Source of the DNA: Sisyra terminalis
Taxonomy: Eukaryota; Arthropoda; Insecta; Neuroptera; Sisyridae
Length of the DNA stretch: 64,000 nt
Reading direction: 5' to 3'
NCBI GenBank assembly: GCA_958496175.1
Contig: OY292277.1
Coordinates: forward strand, 49,797,050-49,861,049
The stretch's first letter is position 1; each line of letters opens with the position of its first letter. The position numbers were made by a program, and so were the translations under genes. Of this stretch, positions 1 through 11,579 are shown piece by piece. Under the pieces are notes generated by a model. That model made no database searches. It saw only the letters and a program-made list of their open reading frames with translations, and was not told where the DNA came from.

Positions 1-400
1 TTCTAGTAAGTATGAATGTGTACACAAAATATTTTTCAAAATCACTTAATTTTTATTCGATTATATTAATGGGCATATACTTGTATTTTTCGTATATATA
101 CAATTTATTAATATTTTTAATGTTTATACCGAGAAATCAAATTTCGCATCATGGTTTCATTAAATTCTTTTGTGCATGGTAATAATATTAAATACATTTA
201 AAAAATAATTCATTTTATAAATAACCTGCATTACAATGGATATGTACTGAATTATATTCTATGCAAATATTTTTTAATAATATATCAAAGGCCTTGGTAA
301 ACTTCGTACCACCTAAAATTAATTAATAATTAAATTAATATAAATTGTATTTTACTTATTTTGATTTACTCCTATAAAAACATTAAACATGTTAAATTTC

Positions 401-420
401 ATATATATATATATATATAT
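401..420. repeat. (AT)10 microsatellite
   Basis: Twenty bases of perfect AT alternation in AT-rich sequence. Nothing else is recognised in positions 1-773. Confidence 0.9.
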
Positions 421-773
421 AAAATCCTTAAATTCTCACTTATTCATGAGCTTAAAACAAACGTAGATATTTCTAAACATACTTTTATTGTTGAATATTT
501 TTTTCCCTCGAAATTTAATTATTCTTTTAGCCAATCCGATCCTAAGGTCGCTATTATTCAGGGACTGGAAGCTTACTGGGAATGTTCCTGTTTTCTTCAG
601 TACTTCCTTAAGCATAATATTTGTTGTATGCAGCAAACGACGTCATTTGAAAAGAACTTTTATATTTTTGAATATTGGCCAAAAATTTTTTAGATTCGTT
701 ACTTATCCCATTAACTAAAGAACATAATTGATCTAGTGGTAGGACTAATTGTTGCAATTTTACTTTTCCACCG

Positions 774-846
774 AAGGTTTATAAAATACACAGGTGGCCT
801 CATGCGCTACGTGACGCATGTAGAAGAAATTCGTACATATCTTCGT
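774..846 (+). mobile_element. One arm of the AAGGTTTATAAA MITE
   Basis: Begins AAGGTTTATAAAATACACAG and continues through CCTCATGCGCTACGTGACG. It matches the inverted arm of the complete 152-bp copy at 51024-51175. Only one arm is present, so this is a broken copy. Confidence 0.7.
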
Positions 847-2732
847 TTTTACTATTTTCCTTACAATTTCCTCCTATTTTAAACCTTTCTTTGCTTTCTA
901 CAAATATTTAAAGTCCAAAGTAAGCCAAAGCGGTCCAGCTGTTGTAAAGTTTTTGCGAGACCCACACGTCTCAACTCATTTTTATATAATAGATCAGTCG
1001 CTGGCTTTCCTAGGTTTTAAAGCTCCAATATTAAAGAAATGTCCAAACAGAGCTTTTTTTTTAAATAGCGTTTTTCGGGGGAAATATGTGAACGTTATAA
1101 TTGTTTCTTGAAGAATTGTTGCGCAATAAAAACACCAATTAATGGTGCTTATTTTTTCCCTAATGTTAACATTTGAAATTGACCTACCCCGAGCTTTTAA
1201 TTAAAAAAATAATTTTCCGGAAAAATATGAACGCTATAAATATCAAGCTCGATTAGATCATTTATAAACTTTTGAAAAATAATTATAAGCCTCATACATT
1301 ATAACAAATTTAGTAGTTTGAGCTTTATATGTTACTTTTATTAACATATTAGATTCGGAATTTGATGGATCAATTCTTTAACCACGAATTAAGATCTTAA
1401 AATTATGCCAACTGATTAATTTTGTGATTATTTTATAATTTATTATCGGTAATATTCGCAAGCCTTTTTCGTAAATGTTATAAAAAATATTGCACGATTT
1501 CAGTCTCATCAAAAACTTATAAACCTACATCAATAAGATTGCAATAGCAACGCCGTATGAATATGTTATTACAGGGTGCTGCTAATCCCATTCTCATCTC
1601 TTTTCATTTTTGTACCACATCATACCGTTTATTCTCACCATCAATAGATACATACTATATACCACTCAATCGTTCTTCTTTCACATTACCATCTCAGCTT
1701 TCGGTATATATCGTATATATGACGTGTAATATATATTCGAATGGCGTAAAAATCATAAAAGTTTACATTTTACGTCTTCGGCATTTTCCCTATTATATAA
1801 TCGGTATGAAAGAGAAGCGAATTCTCATATTCACTTGGCAGGAAGATGAAAATCATCATATGGCCTCAATATGTACACATAATTAATTTTCAATTTTTCT
1901 AGTCCGATAAAAAGTAATATCATAGTGGCTGATCTTATCAAACAATGACGAGGATTGTGCTGATGATAATGAAAATGGTCAAATTACAATTACATAAATG
2001 TAAAGTCGATGGTTTCGTGATAATCATAAAATGAATTAAATATGAACACATAGACAGAGTTGAATGTAAACACGAGAGCTTTCAACTACATTGGTTGTAA
2101 TATCAGAATTATATGTATCTATAGACTATAGACGAACAAATGCACCCCAACCATTGGACAGACAAAGCACGCAAATATTTTAAGCAGTTCTATAAAGTGT
2201 ACAATTTCTCTTTTCAGCTGGAATAGGTATAAAGCTATATACCCGCTGATGTCAATGGTACCTGAAGTTAAGCTTTGTTAGAGAGCTTATACCTGCCATC
2301 TTTCAATGCTCGGACTAATAATAATGGAAAAGGGTAATTTTATTTTATTTATCGTATGCTAGAAAATTACACGTTCATGATTATATCGTTCGTTCCACGA
2401 ATTTGTCCCGTTTTATATATATATACATGTATTATATCGCGTCTCAAATTTACAAATGGAAAAACGACATTTTCAGTCGCAAGAAAATTGACATTTATGC
2501 ATGTGTAGGAAGCGTGTATGTGGCCGGCATACGTAATGGAAATAATTTCCAAATAGAAATATATATGCTTTTGTAATATTTCAATGTATACAGTGCAAGG
2601 ATGAGGGCCCAAAAAGCTACACAAATGAGGTAATTGACCCTTTAAAATGAAAGTCAAAAAACGTTCACTTGTAATTATGGAATAATTACATTTCAACTCA
2701 AAACTAATGCATAGAATACTTGCTATAATTTA
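847..2732. other. No gene recognised; AT-rich
   Basis: Short chance frames only. A stretch near 1050-1240 shares phrases (for example CACCAATTAATGGTG) with the repeat region at 27.3-27.75 kb, so part of it is a decayed dispersed repeat. 1550-2700 looks non-repetitive within this window. Confidence 0.5.
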
Positions 2733-3444
2733 TGGGTGCATCACTGTCAGAAAAAAAAAATCGATTTTTTTTCCATAAATGTCTTCTTATAACATTCAAG
2801 AATAACGTGTTAAAAGGATTAGAATAGCTGACCAATGTATTTTCACTGATAAAAATTAAATAAATTGATAATCACATAAAAAAATATCTAAAAAAAACTT
2901 TAATTGCGTTTTTCTCGAAATCAACTTTTTAAAACTGGGAGACAAGATTTCTCAGAAACTATCCGACAGATTGACTTGAAACTGGAGAGTGTTATAGTTC
3001 AACACGTCTTCTTGGTACTGAACCTCAGAAATTGGCCAAACCTCCCCCCTCCTCAAAGTGGGAGAGGGGGAAAGATCCAAAAAAAGGTCGTTTCTTTTTA
3101 ACTTTTTTTTCAAAGTCGCGCCATTTTGTGAATTTTTAATTTTTTTCAGATTTTCGAGGTTCAGTACCAAGAAGACGGATTACCAAAACCTACATTCTTT
3201 AGAAAATCATGATCCGACTTCCGGTTTCCGAGAAAACTTGTCTCCCGTTTGCCTCCTCATTTGTGAGGACCCTTTTTCAAAGTGCTGTAAAAGGAGGAGG
3301 GGGGGGACATATCGGGGCAAATAAAAAAAATAGTTCAAAACTTCAACTTTTACATGCCGAAGACCGTTTTTTAATATCTCTAAAAAAAAAGGCAGCAGTT
3401 TTAAAAATTCTTTTTTTTTTTACGTTCTGACGGTGATCCACCCT
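2733..3444 (-). mobile_element. TA-flanked MITE, GGGTGGATCACC family, copy 1
   Basis: Terminal inverted repeats read TGGGTGCATCACTGTCAG on the left and CTGACGGTGATCCACCCT on the right, each flanked by TA. The copy at 51651-52380 has the same content in reverse orientation. TA duplication suggests the Tc1/mariner superfamily, but no transposase is visible. The interior contains two C-rich or G-rich blocks (near 3045 and 3295). Confidence 0.85.
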
Positions 3445-3796
3445 TATACTTTATATTAGTATTTGGAATACTTGAGTTAGGGTGTCTCAAAAAAGCAAAG
3501 CTTATTTTTTTTCAATGCATACGCCCTAATTTTATTTAAATGTTAAAACGATTGAAAATAAATTTTTATGCACCTAAAACCACTACAACCCGTACCGATT
3601 TGCATCGAAATATACCAATACTTGCGTACCAAGACTCTTGGGACTTAACGTATGGATGTGCTTTCTATTGCTTATTTTTTTTAACAAGTAATTTTTTTTT
3701 TCTTTCAGTCAACATTGGTGAAATTATGCAGTTCTAATAAGGAAATATTTCTAATAGGAAACTTAAAATATTAAATTACAGTCTCTAAACTTCCCT
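3445..3796. other. No gene recognised
   Basis: Contains TTAGGGTGTCTC at 3478, which resembles the ends of the foldback elements at 3984 and 48359 and may be a solo end. No coding signal. Confidence 0.4.
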
Positions 3797-3867
3797 ATGT
3801 ACGTACCCATAGTGCCCATAGTCATCAACTAATCTTGGTATTCGACAATGACTATGGGTACGTACAT
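3797..3867. repeat. Perfect 17-bp hairpin
   Basis: ATGTACGTACCCATAGT at 3797-3813 is exactly complementary to 3851-3867, with a 37-base loop. An overlapping alternative pairing exists between CCCATAGTCA (3815-3824) and TGACTATGGG (3849-3858). It sits where the centre of the foldback at 30.0-31.5 kb would be. Confidence 0.85.
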
Positions 3868-5565
3868 TCATTATTAGCTTTCAAAAAGAAGTATATGTTT
3901 TAAATTTAAGATATGAATAACAGTTAGCCCAGAGTATATGTTGTTTTGTGCAAAATGCCCTTTTTGTCAAGTATATGTCACATTAGGGTGTCCGTTATTT
4001 CCCAAATTGATTTTTTTACAGCGATCGCCCCCTGAATTTTTAGTTGAAGATATAAAAAAAAAATTATCTAATACAATTAAGCTCTTAATTTCTTGATTAA
4101 ACCGTGCCGGTTTTGCTTTTAATTTTTTTCTTAGAAACAAATGAATGAAAAGATTTAAAATTAAATTATTCTGACGTAAAATTTAACGCTTTACAAAAAA
4201 GGTCTCTTATTAGTTTTCGATTAAATCACTCCATTAAAAGTTATTCAACTTTTAACTTGAATTAATTTGTTTAATTTGTATTTTGTAATTTATTCAACAT
4301 TTATTTGTTGACTTCAAGTTCTAAGAAATTTCTCATAGATGGCATCAGGTGAAATGGTAAAAATTCAAATTTGATATGAACTTTTGTCGATAGTCTCATT
4401 AATTAGTATGATATTCACTTCGTAGGTACAAAATATTGATTAAAGTACGAAAATTTATCCTGGATAAATTGAATTTCACAACTATAGCGAATTCGGATCT
4501 TATGTCACCTGTTTTAATTGCCAAAAAATGATTTTTTTGTTTAATTTTCAATTCAAGCCTTAAAACTAACACAAATAATCACTGGCGCTCTAATGATAAT
4601 AATTTTTATCTTCTCTCCCAATGATTTTATAGTTAAAAAAAGTCAAAATGAGCAAAAAGTTTAAAATATTGCAAGATTTATATTAGGCACAAGTTCAATG
4701 TTGAATAACTTTTAATGGAGTGATTTAATCGAAAATTCATAAGACACCTTTTTTGTAGAGCGTTAAATTTTACGTTAGAATAATTTAATCATAAATCTTT
4801 TCATTCATTTGTTTCTGAGAAAAAAAATTAAAAGTAAAAAGTCAAATAATCCCATGTTATTTAAATGGTAAAAGTACTTTGATTCCGGCACGGTTTAATC
4901 AAGAAATTAAGAGCTTAATTGTATTGGATAATTTTTTTTTATTTCTTAAACTAAAAATTCAGGGGGCGATCGCTGTAAAAAAATCAATTTGGGAAATAAC
5001 GGACACCCTAATGTCACATATTAAATGGTTAAATACCTATATTATACTCACCTACTGAAATATGCATTATTTTGACATTTTGTGCTTGCCATACTTCTGC
5101 TCCTAGTCAAATCTCAAACTGCAAATTTTAGGTGCATAATACTATCACACAGTAATATAATGAGGTGATATTTAAGATTTTTATCTGGCCCCCACCAGAG
5201 ATATTGAGCTCAGATAATTGCAAATTTTGAAAATTTCCAAATTTTGTTATTTTTTATTTTAAAAAGGCTTAAAGTCTCAGACTTCAAATTATGTTTTTGA
5301 ATACAACTAGTACCTAATTGTTTGTAAAAAAAGTTTTAATATGTAGACTCTTTCCCTTCATTCACAATCTTTCCGTGAAAATTGGAGTTTTTACAAATGA
5401 GAGTTAAAACTTTAGACTGAAATTTCACCCCTTAGAATTACATTTAGGTGAAAATGTCTTGCTACAACCTTATAGCTTATATTTTCATAAACACACTGCT
5501 TTTTGTTTCGTTTTGATAGGACAAATAGGGCCTGAGATAATCAAGTTTCAAAATATTTTTTTACT
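3813..5565 (+). mobile_element. Partial foldback E copy, interrupted at 3984-5010
   Basis: Positions 3813-3983 and 5011-5565 together match the centre and right arm of the foldback at about 30010-31510 (for example CAACTAATCTTGGT... near 3826 and the CACCAGAGATATTGAGCTCA phrase near 5191). The left arm is missing. The copy was split by the younger element at 3984-5010. Confidence 0.85.
3984..5010. mobile_element. Foldback element D with 9-bp target duplication
   Basis: Long inverted repeats begin TAGGGTGTCCGTTATTTCCC and end in the exact complement. Both sides carry ATGTCACAT (3975-3983 and 5011-5019). The undisturbed sequence near 30835-30850 has a single ATGTCACAT, so ends and duplication are certain. 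A 9-bp duplication with long inverted ends is typical of Mutator-like elements; that class assignment is inference. No transposase is present. Confidence 0.92.
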
Positions 5566-6752
5566 TGTTATTTAAATGGGAAAATAAACATTCATTGAGT
5601 TTCGTGGAGAATCATGATATCAACCTGCGCTTTGGAAGGAATTTTTGTTACGCCTAAGAAAAACGTTTAAGATGATAGGCAAAAAACTTTTTAATTATTG
5701 AACAATATCTTTCTATTTTTTGTTTGATTTATTATGATTGTTTAGAAGTGCTATGGGTAAAATGAAAATGATGGGGGGTTCCCTATGATTTTACCAGCTT
5801 ATACAATGGGGATTGAAGACGTTTGTAAAATGATTTTCAGCCGATAAATATGTTTGAAATTTGTGTGAGATGGAATCTTTATCGATATTATAATCAATTA
5901 GAATCATATTTTACTCTCGATTATTTTTAAATCGTGTGTTAATCGTAAAAGCTTAAACTCAAAACTCATGCAAAAAACTTAAATTTCTTTGGAAAATCTT
6001 AATTTGGAAAAACTTATTGTTCTGAAGACTCAATGAACGACAATCGTCATATCGTTAAGCAATTCGTAAAAAGCAGAAAATTCCTACAATTTTTTTTAAA
6101 TTTAATTTATTTGTTTAGAGTCGCTATAACATCAAGGCCTTAAGAACTACTTATAAATTATCCTTTAAGTTATTTTTTAATAAAAAAATTATAGACGTCC
6201 ACATAAATTTCTAACGTCAACGTAAAGTTTAAGCAAAAAAAAAATTAAGATTGTTGATTGAAATTCCCATACACCAGTGTATTGTACGTATGCTAATTGA
6301 ATTGTTCGAAATTCTTGACATTATAAAGTTTCTGGCAAAACTTTCTGTTGATTATAAATGTAACAATAAATTAATTGAAATTAAGACATCATAAGCTTAA
6401 AAATATAATATTGTTTAAGCGTTCACATTCGGGTCACGGATTGGTGCAAGTATAATAATTTATTATTGTTTAGTTGATTACTTAGTCCGGGAACTTTTGA
6501 AATTTATGAAGGTTAAAAGTTGTGTGCTATACCTACCTACGATTAAGTACGTTTTAGGTGATAAATTTCAAAGTAACTTTTACGTGTGAATTATTTTCGG
6601 TGATGTTGAATATAAATTTGCGCAAAAGCGCTTTGGAAATATATCCATATATATATATGTAAAAATTATGTTTACGTTTAGAGCTTTTTGATAAATGTTT
6701 TGATTTTTTGTTTTGGTGGGTGAAAAAGTTAATTGCATTTTGAATTTTGGGT
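5566..6752. other. No gene recognised; AT-rich
   Basis: Only short frames and A/T runs. An AATAAA on the minus strand near 6457-6463 lies downstream of the weak exon candidate at 6753-6875, but AATAAA is expected often at this composition. Confidence 0.5.
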
Positions 6753-6875
6753 TTAAATGTATTGGTTTTGGTTGCTATTGTGTAATGGGGAAAAGGACGT
6801 AAGCCACCCCGGCATTGAGGGGTTCACGCACGCGAGCTTTAGACGCGGGCATTGGTGGAAATCATAATTCACTTG
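6753..6875 (-). CDS. Possible terminal semaphorin exon (weak candidate)
   Basis: The first base lies directly after an ATTACAG acceptor-like site. Reading in phase 0, the phase required by the donor at 28744, it stays open for 40 codons (QVNYDFHQCPRLKLACVN, then PSMPGWLTSF, ending NQYI) before TAA. It is clearly more GC-rich than its surroundings. I do not recognise it as the usual class 2 tail, which has a Cys soon after the junction. It would imply a 21.9-kb last intron. It may equally be a GC-rich regulatory island. Confidence 0.15.
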   Translation of the reverse strand, partial: QVNYDFHQCPRLKLACVNPSMPGWLTSFSPLHNSNQNQYI

Positions 6876-7130
6876 CTGTAATGTGATAATAATTACGACC
6901 TTACTGTTAGATAACTTAATTTGCAATGAAATATGCATCTGTAACGACTCTAATCTCGGAATGCATGTCGACTCATAGTTCTTGCTCCCGCGTGTGCATA
7001 GTTTACAGTTTACAAGTGGATTCTGATGGGGAAAAAAACATAAATATTTTAAAATATTACTCTTTACTACATTAAAAATAAGCTTATAATATTTTTCTCA
7101 ATAGAAACTACCTAAATATAATGTTCTGCT

Positions 7131-7587
7131 CTCTGGAAATGGGAAGATTATAATTTTTAACGTTAATATTTCGAGTATTTGAGGAACTTAGTTTCTTGTA
7201 TGGCTGAATTCATCCCTCAAACATCGGCTATCCTTGGCGAAGTTCTTTTATTAGATCTATTATGATATATCTTTTATTTTTCTTCTACAAAATTAATTGA
7301 CTCTTTTTTTGTGAGAAAATGAGTCATCTAGTTAACATTTCTTTTGGTCATTCAATCATGGTTCCATTTTTCATTGGCTTTTTTCAATACTTCCACATTT
7401 AATACTAAAGGATATTTCCTTTCTTGTGTTCCAAGAATCCAGGGTTCGAATCGATATAATAGGCACATATAACACTTAAGCAACGGCTTCTGTAGTTGAA
7501 GTTTGCCATAGCAAAGAATCTTTTTTTTTTTCACCAGTGAATTTTCCATCGTCACTGATAATTTTCCTAAGAAATTCTTCACGTTGA
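7131..7587 (+). repeat. Inverted duplicate of 39203-39640
   Basis: The sequence around GAGTCATCTAGTTAACATTT (7320) and the AATCCAGGGTTCGAATCGAT block near 7436 recur in reverse complement at 39.2-39.64 kb. In both places this repeat lies beside a hAT relic, which points to an older shared composite. Confidence 0.85.
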
Positions 7588-7700
7588 TGTGAAGTGGCGT
7601 TTCTTTGAAATCCTATTTTGATTTTCCCCTTTTATGATGAAAATTCATTCAAATAATAATATATTTTTAAAACCTTATATCATTCAAAGTGTTGCCCATC

Positions 7701-8390
7701 CAGTGGCGTAGCTAGGTAACCAAGGGCCCTGGGGCAAATTAAAAAATGGGGCCCCACTGCTATGTAAACTGATAAGGATTAATCAAATAACAATATGAAA
7801 TATACAAACACTTTAAAAATGCTAAGCTAATTAAGCTCTTTGTGGTGCACTGCAGGGCAGGTAATAAAAATATTAAATAGTAACAACATAAATTACAATT
7901 AATACTTGGTGCAGGTTTGGCTAATAAAACAACATAGAGAAGATTCAAGGGTTTATTATATAAAGGTCGGGCCTACCAACTGACTAAATAATAATTATAT
8001 TTACAATTTTTTCCTAGCTTTAGTTTTCGCAAAAGTATTAATAACTTCGTTTAAATCCAGGCTTGATGCAGTTTTGTTTTCAATTGCTATTAGCGATAAA
8101 TGTCGGAGTCGAGTTTGCCCCAAATTATTTCTTAAATAAATTTTTAATATTTTTAATTTGGTAAATGACCTTTCAGCTGCTGCAGAAATGACAGGAATTG
8201 TAAAGAATATTAACATCGCTGTAATTCCGTTAGGTCGCATTCTAGCACTCCATATTTGCTCATTATTTTCTTACATAATTGGTAAACTTCCAACTGAATT
8301 TCCAAAAGTTCAGTACGATCGAGATTTCGGGTAAGAATTCGAGGGCCCCGGGGCTTTGCCCCGCCTAGCCCCTAGGTAGTTACGCCACTG
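7701..8390 (-). mobile_element. hAT element relic, CAGTGGCGTAGC family, copy 1
   Basis: Ends are CAGTGGCGTAGCTAGGTAAC and GTAGTTACGCCACTG, with GGGGCCCC-rich subterminal blocks. CAG...CTG ends are usual for hAT. The interior keeps the transposase C-terminus (8001-8240). No clear 8-bp duplication remains. Related copies are at 16130, 19893, 36358 and 38539. Confidence 0.85.
8001..8240 (-). pseudogene. hAT transposase C-terminal (dimerisation) remnant
   Basis: About 79 open codons read FFTIPVISAAAERSFTKLKI, then YLRNNLGQTRLRHLSLIAIE and the SLDLNEVINTFA tail. The S.AAERSFSKLK...LR...RL..L..I..E pattern is the hAT dimerisation region. The zinc finger and the catalytic part are absent, so the fragment cannot encode an active transposase. 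Confidence 0.85.
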
Positions 8391-8694
8391 GTTCTGGTAA
8401 TTTGGTCTATTCAGAAGCAATGGCTTTTTTGGTGTTCAAATATTTCAAAATGGACCAAATTGAAAAGCTCATTTAGGTGTGCATCTGGAAAATTAGAAAG
8501 CTTTATGTTGTCGAAATAAAGTTTAGAATATTTTTAAAAATAACTACGAAATATTTCGGTGTTTTAAGTTGTTAGTTTTAGAACTCTAGAACGATAAAAA
8601 CCAAAATATTTCGTTGTTATTTTTTTCTTGATGGACGTATATTTTTCACCAATCTTACCAGGAGCTTTATGAGAATTGAATTATCTATAGTTTG

Positions 8695-9150
8695 TTGTAA
8701 TGTTATCTGTCCATGCTTTTAAAACTGTTTTTGGCTAATAAATCGGATTTACTTTGATCCCACGCCAAGGAAAACCATTGGAGAACTATTTTCAGTAGTT
8801 ACAGCATCCCATACCATTAAATTTGGTGGATGTTGCTTTCTGATGGTCAATTTTTGATTCAAATTCTTAACTTCAATTGGGATATTTTCTTCACCAGAAA
8901 ATTCAATGTTTGGAAACTGTCCACTTTCGGCAAAGCATGGCAACTCGTTGGCTTATTTCTGGTATGTTTATATACAATATTGGAAGCCATTAGATGGAAA
9001 CTCATCGTTAAAAAACCTGAAAAAATAATTTTAGTCTTTTTTTGCTTTGGTTTCTTTATCTTTCTTTGCCACCCTTAATGTCTTTTACTTACTGCTCTTG
9101 GAGATCATTGATCATTTGAGCTATTTGTGTCGAAGATTGTGACAAATAAA
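8695..9150 (-). pseudogene. Tc1/mariner-like transposase relic, unit 1
   Basis: The minus strand reads KLTIRKQHPPNLMVWDAVT followed by SSPMVFLGVG, the MVWGAVT...PLVF stretch of Tc1/mariner (IS630) transposases; the usual Gly is Asp. Shifting frame past 8749 it continues VNPIYY.KTVLKAW. Frameshifts and stops break it and neither end is recognised. It is duplicated at 9211-9750. Confidence 0.7.
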
Positions 9151-9210
9151 AGCTGTAAATTATTTAAATTTAAAAACTAAAATTTCTATAAATATCCTTA
9201 ATTCAAGGTT

Positions 9211-9750
9211 GTTGTAATGTTATCTATTCATGCTTTTAAAATTGTTTTTTTCCAATAAGTCGGATTTACTTTGATCCCACGCCAAGGAAAACGATTGAAG
9301 AATTATTTTCAGCGGTTACAGCATCCCACACCATTAGATTTAGTCGATATTGCTTTCTGATGGTCAATTTTTGATTTAAATTCTTTACTTCAATTGGGAT
9401 ATTTTTCTCACCAGAAAATTCAATGTTTAGAAACTGCCCACTTTCGGTAAAGCATGGCAACTCTTTGGCTCATTTCTGGTATGTTTTTATTCAATATTGT
9501 AAGCCATTGGATGGAAAGTTATCATGAAAATCACCTGATGAAAAATCACCTGATGATGAAAAATAATTTTAGTCTTTTTTTGCTTTGGTTTCTATACCTT
9601 TATTTGCAACCCTTAATGTCTTCTTCTATTTTGCCAAAAAAAAAAGATGGTTTACTGCTCTTGGAAATCATCGATCATTTGACCTATTTTTGTCGAAGAT
9701 TGGGACAAATAAAAACTGTAAATAATTTAAATTTAAAAACTCAAATTTCT
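9211..9750 (-). pseudogene. Tc1/mariner-like transposase relic, unit 2
   Basis: Direct duplicate of the preceding relic: same GGATTTACTTTGATCCCACG start and the LMVWDAVTAENNSSIVFLG reading frame on the minus strand. The units differ by scattered substitutions and a 20-30 bp expansion near 9525-9560, where AAAATCACCTGATG is repeated. Confidence 0.7.
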
Positions 9751-9760
9751 ATAATTGACT

Positions 9761-9972
9761 CGTTTATTTTGAAAGTGACGTAAGTCCATTCAAAGGACGG
9801 TCTGCATGGTGATTCTTCTTCTTGTAACTAGAACAAAGTATGATAATTATTTAACTGCTAAGTTTTCAGAAATTACTGATTTCATAGTAGTATCTTATGT
9901 TCCTTTGATTAAAAATGATAATACTATAGGGATTTTTCTTGAAATGGACTTAACTCACTTTCAAAATAAGCG
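9761..9972. mobile_element. MITE, TTATTTTGAAAGTG family, copy 1
   Basis: Inverted ends CGTTTATTTTGAAAGTGACG (left) and the complement of CGCTTATTTTGAAAGTGAGT (right). Inner phrases such as TAACTGCTAAGTTTTCAGAA recur in reverse orientation at 10350-11707 and 35998-36175. It lacks a segment (AAGGAGGAG...AATTGGCGTTTTTG) that the other two copies have. No coding capacity. Confidence 0.8.
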
Positions 9973-10684
9973 GTTCAAATATCCTCAATTCAAAGAAGGT
10001 ATAATTAATCAACTACATCAAACTTATATAATACATACAACTCATATTAAAATTTGGATTCAACTGCCCCAGCTATATTCTAAGGGCTGAAGTTTATATT
10101 ACCATTTGCATAATTTATTTTCCCATTACAGTTATTTAAAGTCAATTAATGCAATCGGACACGAGGCGATGTGTGGAGTTTACAAAAGTTTTTTTTTTCG
10201 AAATTCACTATTGAAATTATTAAGTAAATTTTACAGAAAGTTCAAGAAATTATACGTTGACAATGTTTGTTTTAATTACGAATAAATCTATTAAAAATAT
10301 AATATTCTTCTCTAAGAACTGAAAAATTTAAATATTAACATAATTGCGCCGTTTATTTTGAAAGTGAGTTAAGTCCATTTCAAAAACAATCTCTATAGTG
10401 TTATCATTTTTAACTATAGGAACATAAGATACTAAGGAGGAGGGAATAATTGGCGTTTTTGTTAACAACTAAAATGAAATCAGTAATTTCTGAAAACTTA
10501 GCAGTTAAATAATTAACAAACTTTATTCTAAATAAGATTTTTTCGCTGACTTTGAACAGTTATACTGTGTATACAATATATAAGATATATTGCAGTCCAA
10601 TTTATGTAGTATAATTTAATATAATAATATATAAAATCATACCACAAACATAAATTTGAACAGAAGTTCAAACAAAAATATATG

Positions 10685-10744
10685 TGACGTATTGCCCAGA
10701 TACGTATTTCGATTGCCAAGCAATCTTCATCAGTGGTCAGCAAG
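10685..10744 (-). ncRNA. Hammerhead-ribozyme-like motif (copy with CTGATGA)
   Basis: On the minus strand the order is CTGATGA, a 6-bp stem (GATTGC/GCAATC, loop TTG), GAAA, a stem ACGTAT/ATACGT, then GTC. These are the core parts of a hammerhead in the right order. Deviations: one extra A before stem II, an AU between GAA and stem III, and no convincing stem I. The other three arms (10825-10882, 50890-50950, 51190-51250) keep both stems but have CTGAGGA or CTGAGTTA. Confidence 0.4.
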
Positions 10745-10952
10745 TAGTTAAGATCACTCCGTAACTGTTTATCACAAAGCATTCGTATCATCACAAAACA
10801 GTTACGGAGTGATCCAAACTACTTGATGACCACTGAGGAAGATTGCTTGGCAATCGAAATACGTATCTGGGCCATACGTCACAAATATTTTTGTTTGAAC
10901 TTCTGTTAAAATTTTTGTTTGTGGTATGGTTTTTATATATTATTATATTAAA

Positions 10953-11579
10953 CTAGCTGATCCCCGCGACTTCGTCTGCGTAACGCAGGTGTAGATTGTA
11001 TTTTCTTTTTAAATTTGCTATTTGTAGTGGCATATGAAAATTATTATTTTTCTTATTTCTTTTACGAAAAACATTACCATACTTAAAAACACTATTTTGT
11101 CAACTTTAAAAAGACACATTTGTCTAAAAAGACACAGTGTCTATATTATATATATAGGTTTTTATTTCCAAGAGGCAATTTTTTAAAATTTAAATTGAAT
11201 TTACTGTGCTTTTTATCAGTTCAACTAAAGATATTTTCACAAATTATTTTCTAACTTTAAATTACCTTGCCAATGATATGTAACTCACCTATCTAAAGTA
11301 AAAATTTTTGTTTTCATCCCTAGGGAATACCTTCCCTTATTATTTTTTTTGGAATGATAAGTAGCCTATAGTCTGTGGGAAATTGTGTTGTATCTTAATA
11401 CCAAATTTCATAAAATTCGGTTGTTCCGTTCTTTAGTTAAATCGGGACATACAGACAGACAAAAATTTTAAAAATGTTAAATTCGGAATAAAGGCCTCTT
11501 GAAACAAATATTTACCCTAAAATTGGGTTCAAAATCGAAATTTACAGACAGACGTAAGCATTTTATATATTAGTATAGA
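10953..11579 (-). mobile_element. Helitron H1, non-autonomous, internally deleted
   Basis: Read on the minus strand it starts TCTATACTAATATATAAAA and ends GCGGGGATCAGCTAG (CTRR terminus), with a short GAC-GAA-GTC hairpin just before. It sits between A (10952) and T (11580) with no duplication, as Helitrons do. The same host sequence without the insert (ATTAAATTATAC) is present at 51313, which proves the boundaries. No Rep/helicase coding. Confidence 0.92.
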
